From assembly GCF_001984175.1 (NCBI RefSeq), contig NZ_MTQP01000050.1:88342-152341 (forward strand): DNA of 64,000 bases, written 5' to 3'. Below, piece by piece: positions 18,355 to 25,882 of the stretch. Every line of letters begins with the position of its first letter. The stretch's first letter is position 1. The position numbers were made by a program, and so were the translations under genes. Source of the stretch: Saccharothrix sp. ALI-22-I. Its GTDB lineage: Bacteria > Actinomycetota > Actinomycetes > Mycobacteriales > Pseudonocardiaceae. The notes under the pieces are model-generated. The model saw nothing but the letters and a program-made list of their open reading frames with translations. It had not been told where the DNA came from and did not search any database.

Positions 18355-18681
18355 ATGTCAGGGCGCGACGCTCTCAGGGCCGATCGCGCACGCGCACGGC
18401 TGCTGGAGGTGGCCGGGCCGGACCTGTACCGGCGCAACCCGTTCCGGGTCACGGGGTTGCGGACCGATGCGTCACCGCGCGAGGTGCGTGCGCGGCGGCA
18501 GCTGTCGGTCGGGGTTTCGACCTTGGTCGGTGGGGTGCCACCGCGTGACGACCGTCTGCCGTTGCCCGACGATCCGAGCCCGGAGCAGGTGCGGAACGCG
18601 TTCGACGAGTTGGGCCACACGGGGCACCGGCTGGTGGGCGAACTGTTCTGGTGGTGGCGCGGCGTGCACCCGTCGAGTTGA
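18355..18681 (+). pseudogene. 5' part of a split gene (hypothetical, J-domain-like start)
   Basis: 108 codons from ATG 18355 (LYRRNPFRVTGLRTDASPRE, with D-D-P-S-P-E-Q-V-R-N-A-F-D-E-L following). The N-P-F-x-x-x-G-L-x-x-D-A-S phrase resembles J-domain-like proteins. The frame stops right after a Trp-rich segment (LFWWWRGV), while the next frame (18651-19295) continues with residues that would follow naturally. I read this as one gene broken by a frameshift near 18670; two overlapping cistrons are the alternative. Confidence 0.5.
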
Positions 18682-19295
18682 CCGAGGCGGCACGGCGGCT
18701 GGACCAGGCGTTGCCGTACGGACGTCACGCGGGGGCGGCACGTCTGCGTGAGCCGGCCGCGATCCTGATGAACAACTGCGCGCTCGCCATGATGGACCAG
18801 CGCCGACCCGACCGGTTGAGGATCAAGGCGTTGCTGGCCGAAGCGGAACGGCTGGCGGTGGACGAGTCCACCAAGACGACGGTGCGGGCCAACTTCGAGT
18901 CGTTCGAAGACGGTTCGGCCGATGTGGATCTCGGTTCGATCAAGAAGATGTTGGCCAGAGAGCAGTTCCTGGCTGTGGCCGAGCAGGCGCGGAGGGACGA
19001 GGACGCGGACGCCGCGGAACGGGTGTCCGGACGCGCGCTGGACCTTGAGGTGGTGCTGCTGCGCCGTGACGGCAGCCTCGACGTCACGGTCTTCCACTAC
19101 TTCCGCGCCAACGCCGACCGGATGTCGTCACCGAACCAGGCCAGGGTGCTGATCGATCAGGGCGAGCACGCCCTGATGACCGGTGACACCAGGACCCTCT
19201 CCGAGGTGAACCAACGCATCCGAGGTCTACTACCCGCCACCATGTCCGACCCCACCACGGGCGGCGTGCGACGGCAACGGGGGTTCAGCGCATGA
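18651..19295 (+). pseudogene. 3' part of the split gene (helical hypothetical protein)
   Basis: Continues from the frame break with PVELTEAARRLDQALPYG, then helical repeats (AILMNNCALAMMDQRRPDRL, KMLAREQFLAVAEQARRDED) that look TPR-like. Within its own frame it could start at GTG 18651. It ends with TGA 19293-19295 overlapping the ATG of the next fragment (ATGA), so these genes once formed a translationally coupled operon. Function unknown. Confidence 0.5.
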
Positions 19296-19475
19296 CCGGC
19301 CCTACCGCCTCGACCGGCCACCCTTCGACCGCCGGCGCGATTGCGGGGTTGGCGCACGAGGTCCGACTTGCGGAAGCGGCTGAGCAGGCGCGTGCGGGGG
19401 ACTACGAGCGTGCGCTGACCACCCTTGACCTGGTTCCCGCCGATCATCCGGACCGGCTGGACCTGGTGGCCCGCC
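19292..19475 (+). pseudogene. Truncated TPR-like gene (5' fragment)
   Basis: Starts at ATG 19292 coupled to the gene before. About 60 codons look real (EVRLAEAAEQARAGDYERAL, then DLVPADHPDRLDLVAR). Beyond about 19475 the frame only reads antisense to the truncated racemase-like gene on the other strand. So the 3' end has been lost at a junction shared with that convergent gene. Confidence 0.55.
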
Positions 19476-19738
19476 ACCACTCGGTCCAGTTTGGACGGTG
19501 CGATGCCCACCGCGTACACGATGTCGGTGAACCCGTCGTCCGCGAACGCCTCGGCTTCGCGCAACGTCGAGACGGTGATCGGCCCCGTGCCGCCGTCGAA
19601 CACCAACCTGGCCACGTCCACCGACTTGGCCGTCTTCACGTGCGGGCGCAGGGGAGCGCCGAGCGCGTCGAGGTGGGCGCGCAGGCGGTCGACGTTGCGC
19701 CGAACCTTCGCCTCGTCCACGAGCAGGTAAGGGGTCAT
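19470..19738 (-). pseudogene. Truncated D-threonine aldolase / alanine racemase-like (DSD1-type) gene, 5' fragment
   Basis: ATG 19736-19738, overlapping the upstream regulator stop (ATGA). About 90 codons match the PLP-barrel N-terminus: TPYLLVDEAKVRRNVDRL, then the PLP-lysine segment LRPHVKTAKS, then TVSTLREAEAFADDGFTDIV and VGIAPSKLD. After about 19470 the homology stops abruptly. Intact members are around 350-400 aa and act on D-amino acids. The regulator upstream (YheO/DauR type) fits a D-amino acid pathway. Confidence 0.7.
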
Positions 19739-20217
19739 AGCTCCTCCTCGGTGTGATTGGTCCGGCACGCGGCCAGGTCGGCGTAGAGGGAGGCCCGCGA
19801 GGTGCCCAGACGTGCGGCGACACGGGGTGCCGCACCACGCAGCTGGAACACCCCGCGTTGGTCGAGAGCCCGCAACAACCGCAGGCGTTCCGGCTTGCCC
19901 AGGCCGTCCACGGGCTTGGCCAGCGCTAGTTCCTCGGCCCGCACCACGGCGTCGATGACGTCCTCGATGTCGTCGGTGAACGTGGTCGTCGCGGTCGGGA
20001 CACCGCCACCGGCCAGGTCCGCGAGCAGGTCCACCACCTGCCGCAACGCCGTCACGTCCAGGTTCACGCACAGCGCCCCGAACACCTCGCCCCGTTCGTC
20101 CCGCAACGGCATGGTGGACGACGTGACCAACCGGCCGTCGGGCGTGCGGGTCAGGTAGTTGAGCTCGTTGACCGCCTCGTTCCCACGGGCGAGCACGGCC
20201 AGGCCGATCTCGCTCAT
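19735..20217 (-). CDS. YheO/DauR-type PAS-HTH regulator, N-terminally truncated
   Basis: 160 codons from ATG 20215-20217. The end of the PAS domain (YLTRTPDGRLVTSSTMPLRD, GALCVNLDVTALRQVVDLL) and the DauR-like HTH (GVFQLRGAAPRVAARLGTSR then ASLYADLAACR) are present. Just upstream, in frame, G-V-R-V-G-G-A still matches the family, but further upstream the match is lost, so about 60 N-terminal residues are missing. DauR-like proteins control D-amino acid catabolism, which suits the racemase-like neighbour. Confidence 0.6.
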   Translation of the reverse strand: MSEIGLAVLARGNEAVNELNYLTRTPDGRLVTSSTMPLRDERGEVFGALCVNLDVTALRQVVDLLADLAGGGVPTATTTFTDDIEDVIDAVVRAEELALAKPVDGLGKPERLRLLRALDQRGVFQLRGAAPRVAARLGTSRASLYADLAACRTNHTEEEL

Positions 20218-20221
20218 CGCG

Positions 20222-20942
20222 CCCCCGACCCGGACTCCGGCCGGGGCTCCAGGCGTGCCGACGGTCCGCTGGTGGCGATCGTTCCCGGTCTCGGTGCCCT
20301 CGGATACCTCGTCGACGCGCTGGCCGGGTGCGGGGGCTGGGCCAGGTCGTTCCTGCTCGACGTGCCGGGTTCGGGCACCGATCGCCGCGCCCGTGCCCGG
20401 CCGAGGTGACGGCGGTCGCGGACACCGTCGAGGCGTGGCTGGACGTGGTGGCGGGTGACGCGCGGGTCGTTCTCGTCGGCCATTCGACGGGCGCTCAGGC
20501 CGCTCTCCACGTGGCCGTGCGACGTCCCGACCGGGTGGGGTCGCTGGTGCTGATGGGGCCGACGTTCCCGCCCGAGCAACGGAGGTTCCCCGGCCTGTTC
20601 CGGGAGTACGCGAGCAACTCGCGCCACGAGCCGCCCGGTCTGCTGCCGGTGACCGTGCCGTACTACGTGCGCGGCGGTCGTCGTGAGCTGACCAGGTTCA
20701 TCCGCTCCGCGCATCGGGACGAGCCGGAGCGGGTCATCCCGGACGTCCGGTGCCCGACCCTGCTGATCCGGGGCGAGCAGGACCGTTTCGCGCCCCAGAC
20801 CTGGGTGGACCGGCTCACCGCCGCCGCGCCCGACGCGTGGTCGGCCGTCACACCCGGCGCGCACGCGTTCCCGTTCCGCCACGGCGGGTTGACCGCCTCG
20901 CTCATCGCCCAGGCGGCCCGCCGAGCCGGCCTCCTGTCCTGA
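20222..20942 (+). pseudogene. Alpha/beta hydrolase, frameshifted and 5'-truncated
   Basis: Two frames together read as one hydrolase: GPLVAIVPGLGALGYLVDAL and SFLLDVPGSGTDRR in the first, then after a one-base shift near 20400 PAEVTAVADTVEAWLDVV. The nucleophile elbow VVLVGHSTGAQAAL, the acid strand PTLLIRGEQDRFAP and the late His (TPGAHAFPFR) follow. No start codon is available for the first part, which abuts the truncated divergent regulator. So the catalytic residues survive but the gene does not. Confidence 0.65.
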
Positions 20943-21033
20943 AGAGATCCCTGCAGAACTTCTCCTGAGGAACCGACCGGCCGCGCGAATCGCACGGGTC
21001 GGTGGGGGTAGCCCACCGCCGAAGGAGGACGAC

Positions 21034-21624
21034 ATGACCAGACAGAAGGAAAAGAGCGGCCGGACGGCCGGCAAGTCCAAGGTCAGCGAGAGCGAACTGG
21101 CGGAGATGACCGTGGCGCAGCTGCGGGACAAGGCGTCCGACCTCGGCCTGAGCGGTGTTCACAGCCTGCGCAAGGACCAACTCGTGCACGCCGTCGCCGA
21201 GGCCATGAGCGGTCGGAGCGCACCGCGACCCCGCAGGGAGAGTGACTCCGGCGGCGGCATCCGTGGCGGCAAGAAGTCGTCGAAGAGCCTGAAGTACGCC
21301 CAAGAGGTCACCTCTCCGGACGACGACCCCGAACGGCCGGGCCGCAGCCTCGCCACCACCAGCCACGACGTCATCCGGCAGTGGGCCGAGGCGCGCAACG
21401 CCACGCCCGCCACCGTCGAGGGCACCGAGCACGGCGACCACCTCGGCGTGCTCCGCTTCGACTTCCCCGGTTACAGCGGCGACAAGCTGCGCCCCGTCGA
21501 CTGGGACGAGTGGTTCGCCACCTTCGACGAACGCGGCCTGAACTTCATCTACCAGGAAGAACGCTCCGACGGCTCCCAGAGCAACTTCTTCCGCCTAGAA
21601 AACCCCAACCGCGAAGACGCCTAA
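21034..21624 (+). CDS. Rho-N/SAP-like domain protein
   Basis: 196 aa with a good ribosome site (GAAGGAGG) before ATG 21034. Residues 20-58 (ELAEMTVAQLRDKASDLGLS to QLVHAVAEAM) are a Rho N-terminal/SAP-like helical motif used in nucleic-acid binding. A basic linker (KKSSKSLKYAQEV) follows. Residues 110-196 form a second domain (HDVIRQWAEARNATPATVEG, LRFDFPGYSGDK, WDEWFATFDERGLNFIYQE) seen in uncharacterised actinobacterial proteins. Monocistronic. Confidence 0.8.
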   Translation: MTRQKEKSGRTAGKSKVSESELAEMTVAQLRDKASDLGLSGVHSLRKDQLVHAVAEAMSGRSAPRPRRESDSGGGIRGGKKSSKSLKYAQEVTSPDDDPERPGRSLATTSHDVIRQWAEARNATPATVEGTEHGDHLGVLRFDFPGYSGDKLRPVDWDEWFATFDERGLNFIYQEERSDGSQSNFFRLENPNREDA

Positions 21625-21629
21625 CCCCC

Positions 21630-21850
21630 ACGCGTGTCCAACGTTCCGAACGCGCGTGTCCAACGCTCAGAACACCCGAGTTGAACGCTCAGAACGCGCG
21701 TGTCCTTGGAGACGTTGGACTAGTGATGTTCTGAGCGTTCAACTCGCCCGTTCCCGACGTTGGACACGCGTGTTCTGGACGTTGGACACGCCCGTTCCCG
21801 ACGTTGGACACGCCCGTTCTGGAGGTTGGACACGCGGGTTGGGGTGGGTG
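21630..21850. repeat. Cluster of imperfect inverted and direct repeats (CGCGTGTCCAACG unit)
   Basis: The intergenic region between two converging genes holds about nine copies of a 15-20 bp unit. On the + strand early copies read GCGTGTCCAACGTTC or GCGTGTCCAACGCTC; after a short centre (about 21700-21725) the copies are inverted, reading ACGTTGGACACGCCCGTTC. Some copies use GTTGAACGCTCAGAAC. The whole could fold as a long imperfect hairpin and might end transcription from both sides. Confidence 0.75.
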
Positions 21851-21853
21851 GGG

Positions 21854-22699
21854 TTAGGCGGCGGGGTTGGATTCGGTTCGGGGGGCGGGGATGTCGTCGG
21901 GTGGGGTGTGCAGGAGGGGGTCGGCTTCGGCTAGGAGGTCTCGGGCGTTGCGTAGGCCGGCGGCGATTCGGTCGCGTCGTGTGCGGAGTTCGTCTACTCG
22001 GTGGCGGGCATCGGCGACGATGCGGCGGGCGTGTTCGCGGGCTTGGCGGACCAGGTGATCGGCGCGTGCGCGGGCGGCGGCCTCTTGTTCGGCCATTGCG
22101 GCCATGGACTCGGCTCGCCGGGCGCGCATGGCCATCTCGAAGTCGAGCTGGACCTCTTCGCGTAACGCCGCCGCCTGCTCGTCCAGCTCACGTCGCCGCT
22201 GTTCGGCCGACCGGGTCTCCGCCAGGATTCGCTCACCGGCCTGCCGCATCAGGTCCCGGTGCTCGGCCTCGGCTTCCCGCCGCCGCGCGTCGAGTTCGTC
22301 CACGAGCCGTTCCGAGCGCTCCCGCAACCGCGTCACGGCCCGTTCCGCCGTCGTCCAGTGCTGCTCGGCAACGGCCTGTGCCCGTTCGGTGACCTCAGCG
22401 GCCTCGTCGTGCGCCAGCTCCACCATCCGCCGCAGGCGGTCGGTGAGCGCGTCCGGCTCGATCGGCGTGCGGCAGATCCGGTCGATGTGCTTGCGCAGTG
22501 CGCGGATCTCCGCCCGGGCGGTCTCCAGTTGACGGGCGAGGTCGTCGGCTCGGGCCACGGCCGCGTCGCGGTCGACCGCGAGCACCCGCAGCTCGGCCTC
22601 GACACCCTCCACGTAGTGCCGCACCTGGCCCCGGTCGTAACCGCGCCACACCACGTCGAAGTCCGCCCGCAACGGCACCAGGTCCACGTCCACCGCCAT
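21854..22699 (-). CDS. Long coiled-coil DivIVA-like protein
   Basis: 281 aa, ATG 22697-22699 preceded by AAAGGTG. A short N-terminal DivIVA-like start (LRADFDVVWRGYDRGQVRHY, V-E-G-V-E-A-E-L) leads into almost continuous heptad-rich coiled coil to residue about 265. DivIVA-family proteins mark negative membrane curvature and organise polar growth or filaments. A CIRCE element 110 bp upstream suggests heat-shock control by HrcA, which is unusual for this family. Confidence 0.82.
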   Translation of the reverse strand: MAVDVDLVPLRADFDVVWRGYDRGQVRHYVEGVEAELRVLAVDRDAAVARADDLARQLETARAEIRALRKHIDRICRTPIEPDALTDRLRRMVELAHDEAAEVTERAQAVAEQHWTTAERAVTRLRERSERLVDELDARRREAEAEHRDLMRQAGERILAETRSAEQRRRELDEQAAALREEVQLDFEMAMRARRAESMAAMAEQEAAARARADHLVRQAREHARRIVADARHRVDELRTRRDRIAAGLRNARDLLAEADPLLHTPPDDIPAPRTESNPAA

Positions 22700-22809
22700 C
22701 ACCGCAACACCTTTCCTCGTCGGCCAGTCGATCGAGGGACACCCGAAATCGAGTGAGTGATCGACACCATCTTGGTCGTGGTGGATGGTGCGCTCCACCC
22801 TCGACTTTG

Positions 22810-22836
22810 TTAGCACTCGGAGGCGGAGAGTGCCAA
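22810..22836. promoter_or_regulatory. CIRCE element (HrcA operator)
   Basis: TTAGCACTC-N9-GAGTGCCAA, one mismatch from the canonical CIRCE inverted repeat. Read leftwards it overlaps a plausible -35 (TTGGCA) and -10 (TAACAA) spaced 18 bp. It therefore most likely controls the coiled-coil gene starting at 22699. No groE genes are in the window. Confidence 0.85.
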
Positions 22837-22907
22837 ATGCGGGTCCGTCCGCCGATCGGGGAGGCCGTGGTGGGAGGTCGTCGGGGGAGGCCGTCGTGTC
22901 GGGCCGG

Positions 22908-23249
22908 TCAGGCGACGGGACCACCTGGCGTCGGGTCTTCCGCGCAGGCGGCGAGTTGGCTGCGGAGGTCGGCGATCTCGGCGCGGGCCGCGGCGAGCGT
23001 GTCCTCCAGCTCCAGGATGCGCACGGTGGCGGCGAGGGAATGCCCCTGGTCGAACAGCGCCCGCACGCGTTGGACGAGTTCGAGCTGCCTGCGGCTGTAG
23101 CGGCGATGACCCGCCCCGGAGCGGTGCGGAAGGACCAGCTCGGCGGTGTCCAGACTGCGCAGGAACGCCTGCCGCACACCGAGCAGGTCGGCCGCTTGTC
23201 CGATCGTGTAGGCCGGGAAGTCGACGTCGTCGAGTTCGTTCAGGCCCAC
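22908..23249 (-). CDS. MerR-family transcriptional regulator
   Basis: 113 aa. Start chosen at GTG 23247-23249 because GGAGGAG lies nine bases before it; the open frame extends to 23327 without such a site. MerR winged HTH (AYTIGQAADLLGVRQAFLRS, HRSGAGHRRYSRRQLELVQR), then a C-terminal coiled coil (LELEDTLAAARAEIADLRSQ). A single Cys near the end makes metal sensing unlikely; HspR-like or general MerR function fits better. It lies just upstream of the CIRCE-controlled gene. Confidence 0.85.
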   Translation of the reverse strand: MGLNELDDVDFPAYTIGQAADLLGVRQAFLRSLDTAELVLPHRSGAGHRRYSRRQLELVQRVRALFDQGHSLAATVRILELEDTLAAARAEIADLRSQLAACAEDPTPGGPVA

Positions 23250-23318
23250 GGCGGACAGCTCCTCCCACCGCAGGCCATCCCCTGACCTGCTCGCCGCACC
23301 GTAAACCCGACCGAGTAC

Positions 23319-23347
23319 TTGACACAATCTCCAGTCGAGGCTATAAG
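23319..23347 (+). promoter_or_regulatory. Strong sigma-70-type promoter
   Basis: TTGACA (23319-23324), 17-bp spacer, TATAAG (23342-23347), pointing at the small gene beginning at 23398. The spacing and match are unusually good for this GC-rich window. A G-T-G-T-A-T-C phrase right after the -10 mirrors part of the -35 side, which could be an operator for the divergent MerR regulator. Confidence 0.75.
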
Positions 23348-23397
23348 AAAAGTGTATCGGTCAGTGACCCGGTGATCGTGGCCTGGGAGTGATCGAC

Positions 23398-23679
23398 GTG
23401 AACGGCAGGAGTTGCGTCCGGGATACCGGGCAGGTCGGTTTCGCCGACCTGGTCCTGGCGGACCAGGGCTGGCTCGACGCCGAGTTCGACGCGATCGTCG
23501 CCGCCAACTTCGGCGCCTACTCCACGCCCCGGCCCTGGTTCACCGAGCGGGGACCGTCCGGAGCATTCCGCGGCCCCGACCGGTCCGCCGGACCACGAGC
23601 CCGTCCCGCGGCCCACGCGGCGCACCGGGTCGATCCGCGCGAGCGGTCACCTCCGCCGCGTCGGATCGACGGTGGTTGA
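23398..23679 (+). CDS. Small hypothetical protein (93 aa)
   Basis: GTG 23398 is favoured because GGAG sits seven bases before it; GTG 23389 is an alternative. The N-terminal half is ordered (VGFADLVLADQGWLDAEFDA, I-V-A-A-N-F) and the C-terminal half is Arg/Pro-rich and disordered. It follows a strong promoter and is divergent from the MerR gene, so it may be a MerR target. No family recognised. Confidence 0.6.
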   Translation: MNGRSCVRDTGQVGFADLVLADQGWLDAEFDAIVAANFGAYSTPRPWFTERGPSGAFRGPDRSAGPRARPAAHAAHRVDPRERSPPPRRIDGG

Positions 23680-23915
23680 ACGGCGGAGGAGGTGACGGCA
23701 AGCGGGGGATGCGGCTCGTTCGGCGAGGTGGCTCGCTCCTGCGGTCGACCGGAGTGCCCGGTCCTGCGTCTCGTGACGCGTTCGGCGAGCACCACGAGTC
23801 CGGGTCCCCGATGGTGTGTGAATCCGTTCCTGAAGTTCATGTCCGTCCGCCCGTCGCGACCCTGGGGTTGCGGCGGGCACCGTCCTGTCCGCAGCCGCTG
23901 TGGAGGATCACCGTG

Positions 23916-24140
23916 ATGAGCCTGGAAAAGCCGTGGAACGACGTGGCCGACCAACTGCGCCTCGCCGAGCCCGAAACCGAGGCCGAGACCGAGATCGTCG
24001 ACGAAGAGGCCGCGGTCGGTCGGGCGGAACCCGTTCCGGAACCGGCGGAGGCGGATGTGGTCGAGGCCGACCCGGCCGACGTCGCCGATCAGCGCCGCGC
24101 CGTGCCGCCGCCCGACGACATCCCGGGCGACTCCTGGTAG
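23916..24140 (+). CDS. Small acidic hypothetical protein (74 aa)
   Basis: ATG 23916 with GGAGG upstream. The product starts MSLEKPWNDVADQLRLAEPE and is then nearly all Glu, Val, Asp, Ala and Pro, ending PPPDDIPGDSW. Probably intrinsically disordered. It converges with the hydrolase gene, 4 bp between stops. In the 236 bp before it I see no gene or clear signal. Confidence 0.55.
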   Translation: MSLEKPWNDVADQLRLAEPETEAETEIVDEEAAVGRAEPVPEPAEADVVEADPADVADQRRAVPPPDDIPGDSW

Positions 24141-24144
24141 CCGG

Positions 24145-24951
24145 TCAAGGCCTCGCCAGGTCGGCGATCGCGCCGACCAGTTCCGGCCCGTCCAGCAGCA
24201 CGCGGTCGTTGTGGTCGGCCCCCGGCACCTCGACGGTCCGGCCGCCCGCCGCCGTCGCCACCGCGCGGCTCTGCTCGGGCGGGACGATCGAGTCGGACGT
24301 GCCGTAGACGACGGTGACCGGTGCCGAGACCCGTGCCACGTGCTCCGCGGTCGGGAACTTGTCCAGCAGCAGCCACCGCACCGGCAGGAACGGGTAGTGG
24401 CGCGCGCCGACCGAGGCGAGGTCGGTGAACGGCGAGCGCAGGACCAGCCCGGCCGGCGCGTGTTCGGTGGCCAGTTCCGCGACCACCGCGCAGCCCAGGC
24501 TCTCGCCGAAGTACAGCAACCGCTCGGGCGGCACGCCGGCGTCACGCACCAGGAACTCCCGGGCCGCACGGACGTCCAGCGCCAGCCCGGCCTCCGTCGG
24601 GTCGCCGGGGTTGCCGCCGTACCCGCGGTAGTCCAGGAGCAGCACCGACAAGCCGCGTGCGGTGAGCGCACGGGCGAGCGGGGTACGGAGGTGGCGGTTC
24701 CCGGCGTTGCCCGGCGCGACCAGCACGGTGGCGCGTGGCGAGCCGACCGGGAAGTACCAGGCGCTCAGGCGCAGGTCGTCGGCGGTGACCAGGGTGACGT
24801 CCCGTCCGCCGGGCAGGATCTCGGCCGCACTCGGCAGCGGCCCGCCGGACGGCAGGTAGATGAGTTTGCGCTGGAACGCGAAGGCGCTACCGAACACCAC
24901 GGCCACGATGGTGACGACCACCGCGAGAACTGACAACACCCGCCTGCGCAC
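24145..24951 (-). CDS. Membrane-anchored alpha/beta hydrolase
   Basis: 268 aa from GTG 24949-24951. One N-terminal helix (VLSVLAVVVTIVAVVFGSAF), then the fold of the BEM46/YfhR hydrolases: strand VLVAPGNAGN, LLLDYRGYGGNPG, elbow LYFGESLGCAVV with the catalytic Ser, the acid region VTVVYGTSDSIVP and the final His in VPGADHNDR. Likely faces the outside or the membrane surface; substrate unknown. Confidence 0.85.
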   Translation of the reverse strand: MRRRVLSVLAVVVTIVAVVFGSAFAFQRKLIYLPSGGPLPSAAEILPGGRDVTLVTADDLRLSAWYFPVGSPRATVLVAPGNAGNRHLRTPLARALTARGLSVLLLDYRGYGGNPGDPTEAGLALDVRAAREFLVRDAGVPPERLLYFGESLGCAVVAELATEHAPAGLVLRSPFTDLASVGARHYPFLPVRWLLLDKFPTAEHVARVSAPVTVVYGTSDSIVPPEQSRAVATAAGGRTVEVPGADHNDRVLLDGPELVGAIADLARP

Positions 24952-25162
24952 CGGACCATCATGCGGTGCGTGGGGTGTTGCACGGGCGGGTTCGGGCTGG
25001 ACGGCCGGCGCAGGCCGGTGGTTCCCGTGGCCGTGCACCGGCGGTGGTGGACAACGCCGACGTCCTCTTGGGACGAGGTGAGGAGCGTGTCGGCCGACAT
25101 ACAGTACGGGGGTAAGGTGCGCGGGCGCGCCCATGACGGCGGTCACCCCTGCGCCGGTCGAG

Positions 25163-25191
25163 TTGCCCCAGGTACCCCCTAGGGGTATAAA
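25163..25191 (+). promoter_or_regulatory. Promoter with CsoR-type box for the copper operon
   Basis: TTGCCC (25163-25168), 17-bp spacer, TATAAA (25186-25191). The near-perfect dyad TACCCCCTAGGGGTA (25173-25187) fills the spacer and touches the -10. This is the form of CsoR operators, where apo-CsoR blocks RNA polymerase until Cu(I) releases it. It stands 67 bp before csoR. Confidence 0.85.
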
Positions 25192-25257
25192 TGTCCTTGA
25201 AGGGCATCCCGGCGGAACGCGACTGGACCGCGGGGGGTGGCCGAAGGGAGTCGGGAC

Positions 25258-25539
25258 ATGCGGGGTTACACGTCGGACAAGGATGCCTTCCTCAAGCGCT
25301 TGCGCCGGGTCGAGGGGCAGGTCCGCGGGGTGCAGCGGATGGTGGAGGACGACGAGTACTGCATCGACGTCCTGACCCAGATCGCCGCGGCGACGAAGGC
25401 CTTGCAGGCTGTCTCCCTCGGTCTGCTCGACGAGCACTTGAAGCACTGCGTCTCCGACGCGCTGGCACAGGGCGGCGAAGGCGCCGACGAGAAGGTCCGC
25501 GAGGCGAGCGAGGCTATCGCGCGCCTGGTGCGGTCCTGA
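25258..25539 (+). CDS. csoR: Copper-sensing repressor CsoR
   Basis: 93 aa, ATG 25258 with GGAG upstream (GTG 25237 would add seven residues without a site). All-helical CsoR/RcnR family: FLKRLRRVEGQVRGVQRMVE, Cu(I) ligands Cys35 (DDEYC), His60 (LLDEH) and Cys64 (LKHC). First gene of csoR-copZ-secreted protein-copA; the box in its own promoter indicates autorepression. Matching boxes at 39173-39225 and 40709-40831 extend the regulon. Confidence 0.95.
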   Translation: MRGYTSDKDAFLKRLRRVEGQVRGVQRMVEDDEYCIDVLTQIAAATKALQAVSLGLLDEHLKHCVSDALAQGGEGADEKVREASEAIARLVRS

Positions 25540-25565
25540 ACCGACACGACAACGAGGAGTACCCG

Positions 25566-25772
25566 ATGGCCGAGTCCACCTACACCGTCACCGGCATGAC
25601 CTGCGGCCACTGCGTGGCGTCCGTGACCGAGGAGGTCACCAAGATCGACGGTGTGACCGGTGTGGATGTCGACCTGCCGACCGGTGCGGTCAAGGTGACC
25701 AGCGCCGCGCCGGTGGCGGAGGCGGACGTCCGCGCCGCGGTCGAGGAAGCGGGCTACGCGCTCGCCGGCTGA
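25566..25772 (+). CDS. copZ: Copper chaperone CopZ (HMA domain)
   Basis: 68 aa single HMA domain with the Cu(I)-binding MTCGHC motif at residues 11-16 and the ferredoxin-like fold pattern (DVDLPTGAVKVTS, RAAVEEAGYALAG). Carries cytosolic Cu(I) to CopA and CsoR. It lies 26 bp after csoR with a GAGG site. A second, longer copy is at 40854-41111. Confidence 0.95.
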   Translation: MAESTYTVTGMTCGHCVASVTEEVTKIDGVTGVDVDLPTGAVKVTSAAPVAEADVRAAVEEAGYALAG

Positions 25773-25882
25773 ACGGCGCGACCGGGGATAACCGGTCGAA
25801 GCCAGGACAGGCACGAACGGCATGGCGGCCGATCCGGAGCCCGCCCGCGCGGCGGGCTCCACCAGTCTTGAGGACCTGATCA

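Noticed and set aside
19475..19756. Continuation of the TPR-like frame to 19756
   Set aside because: Past about 19475 it is only the reverse reading of the racemase-like fragment.
21630..21850. CRISPR array or IS ends
   Set aside because: Repeat copies change orientation, spacing is irregular and no spacers or transposase are present.
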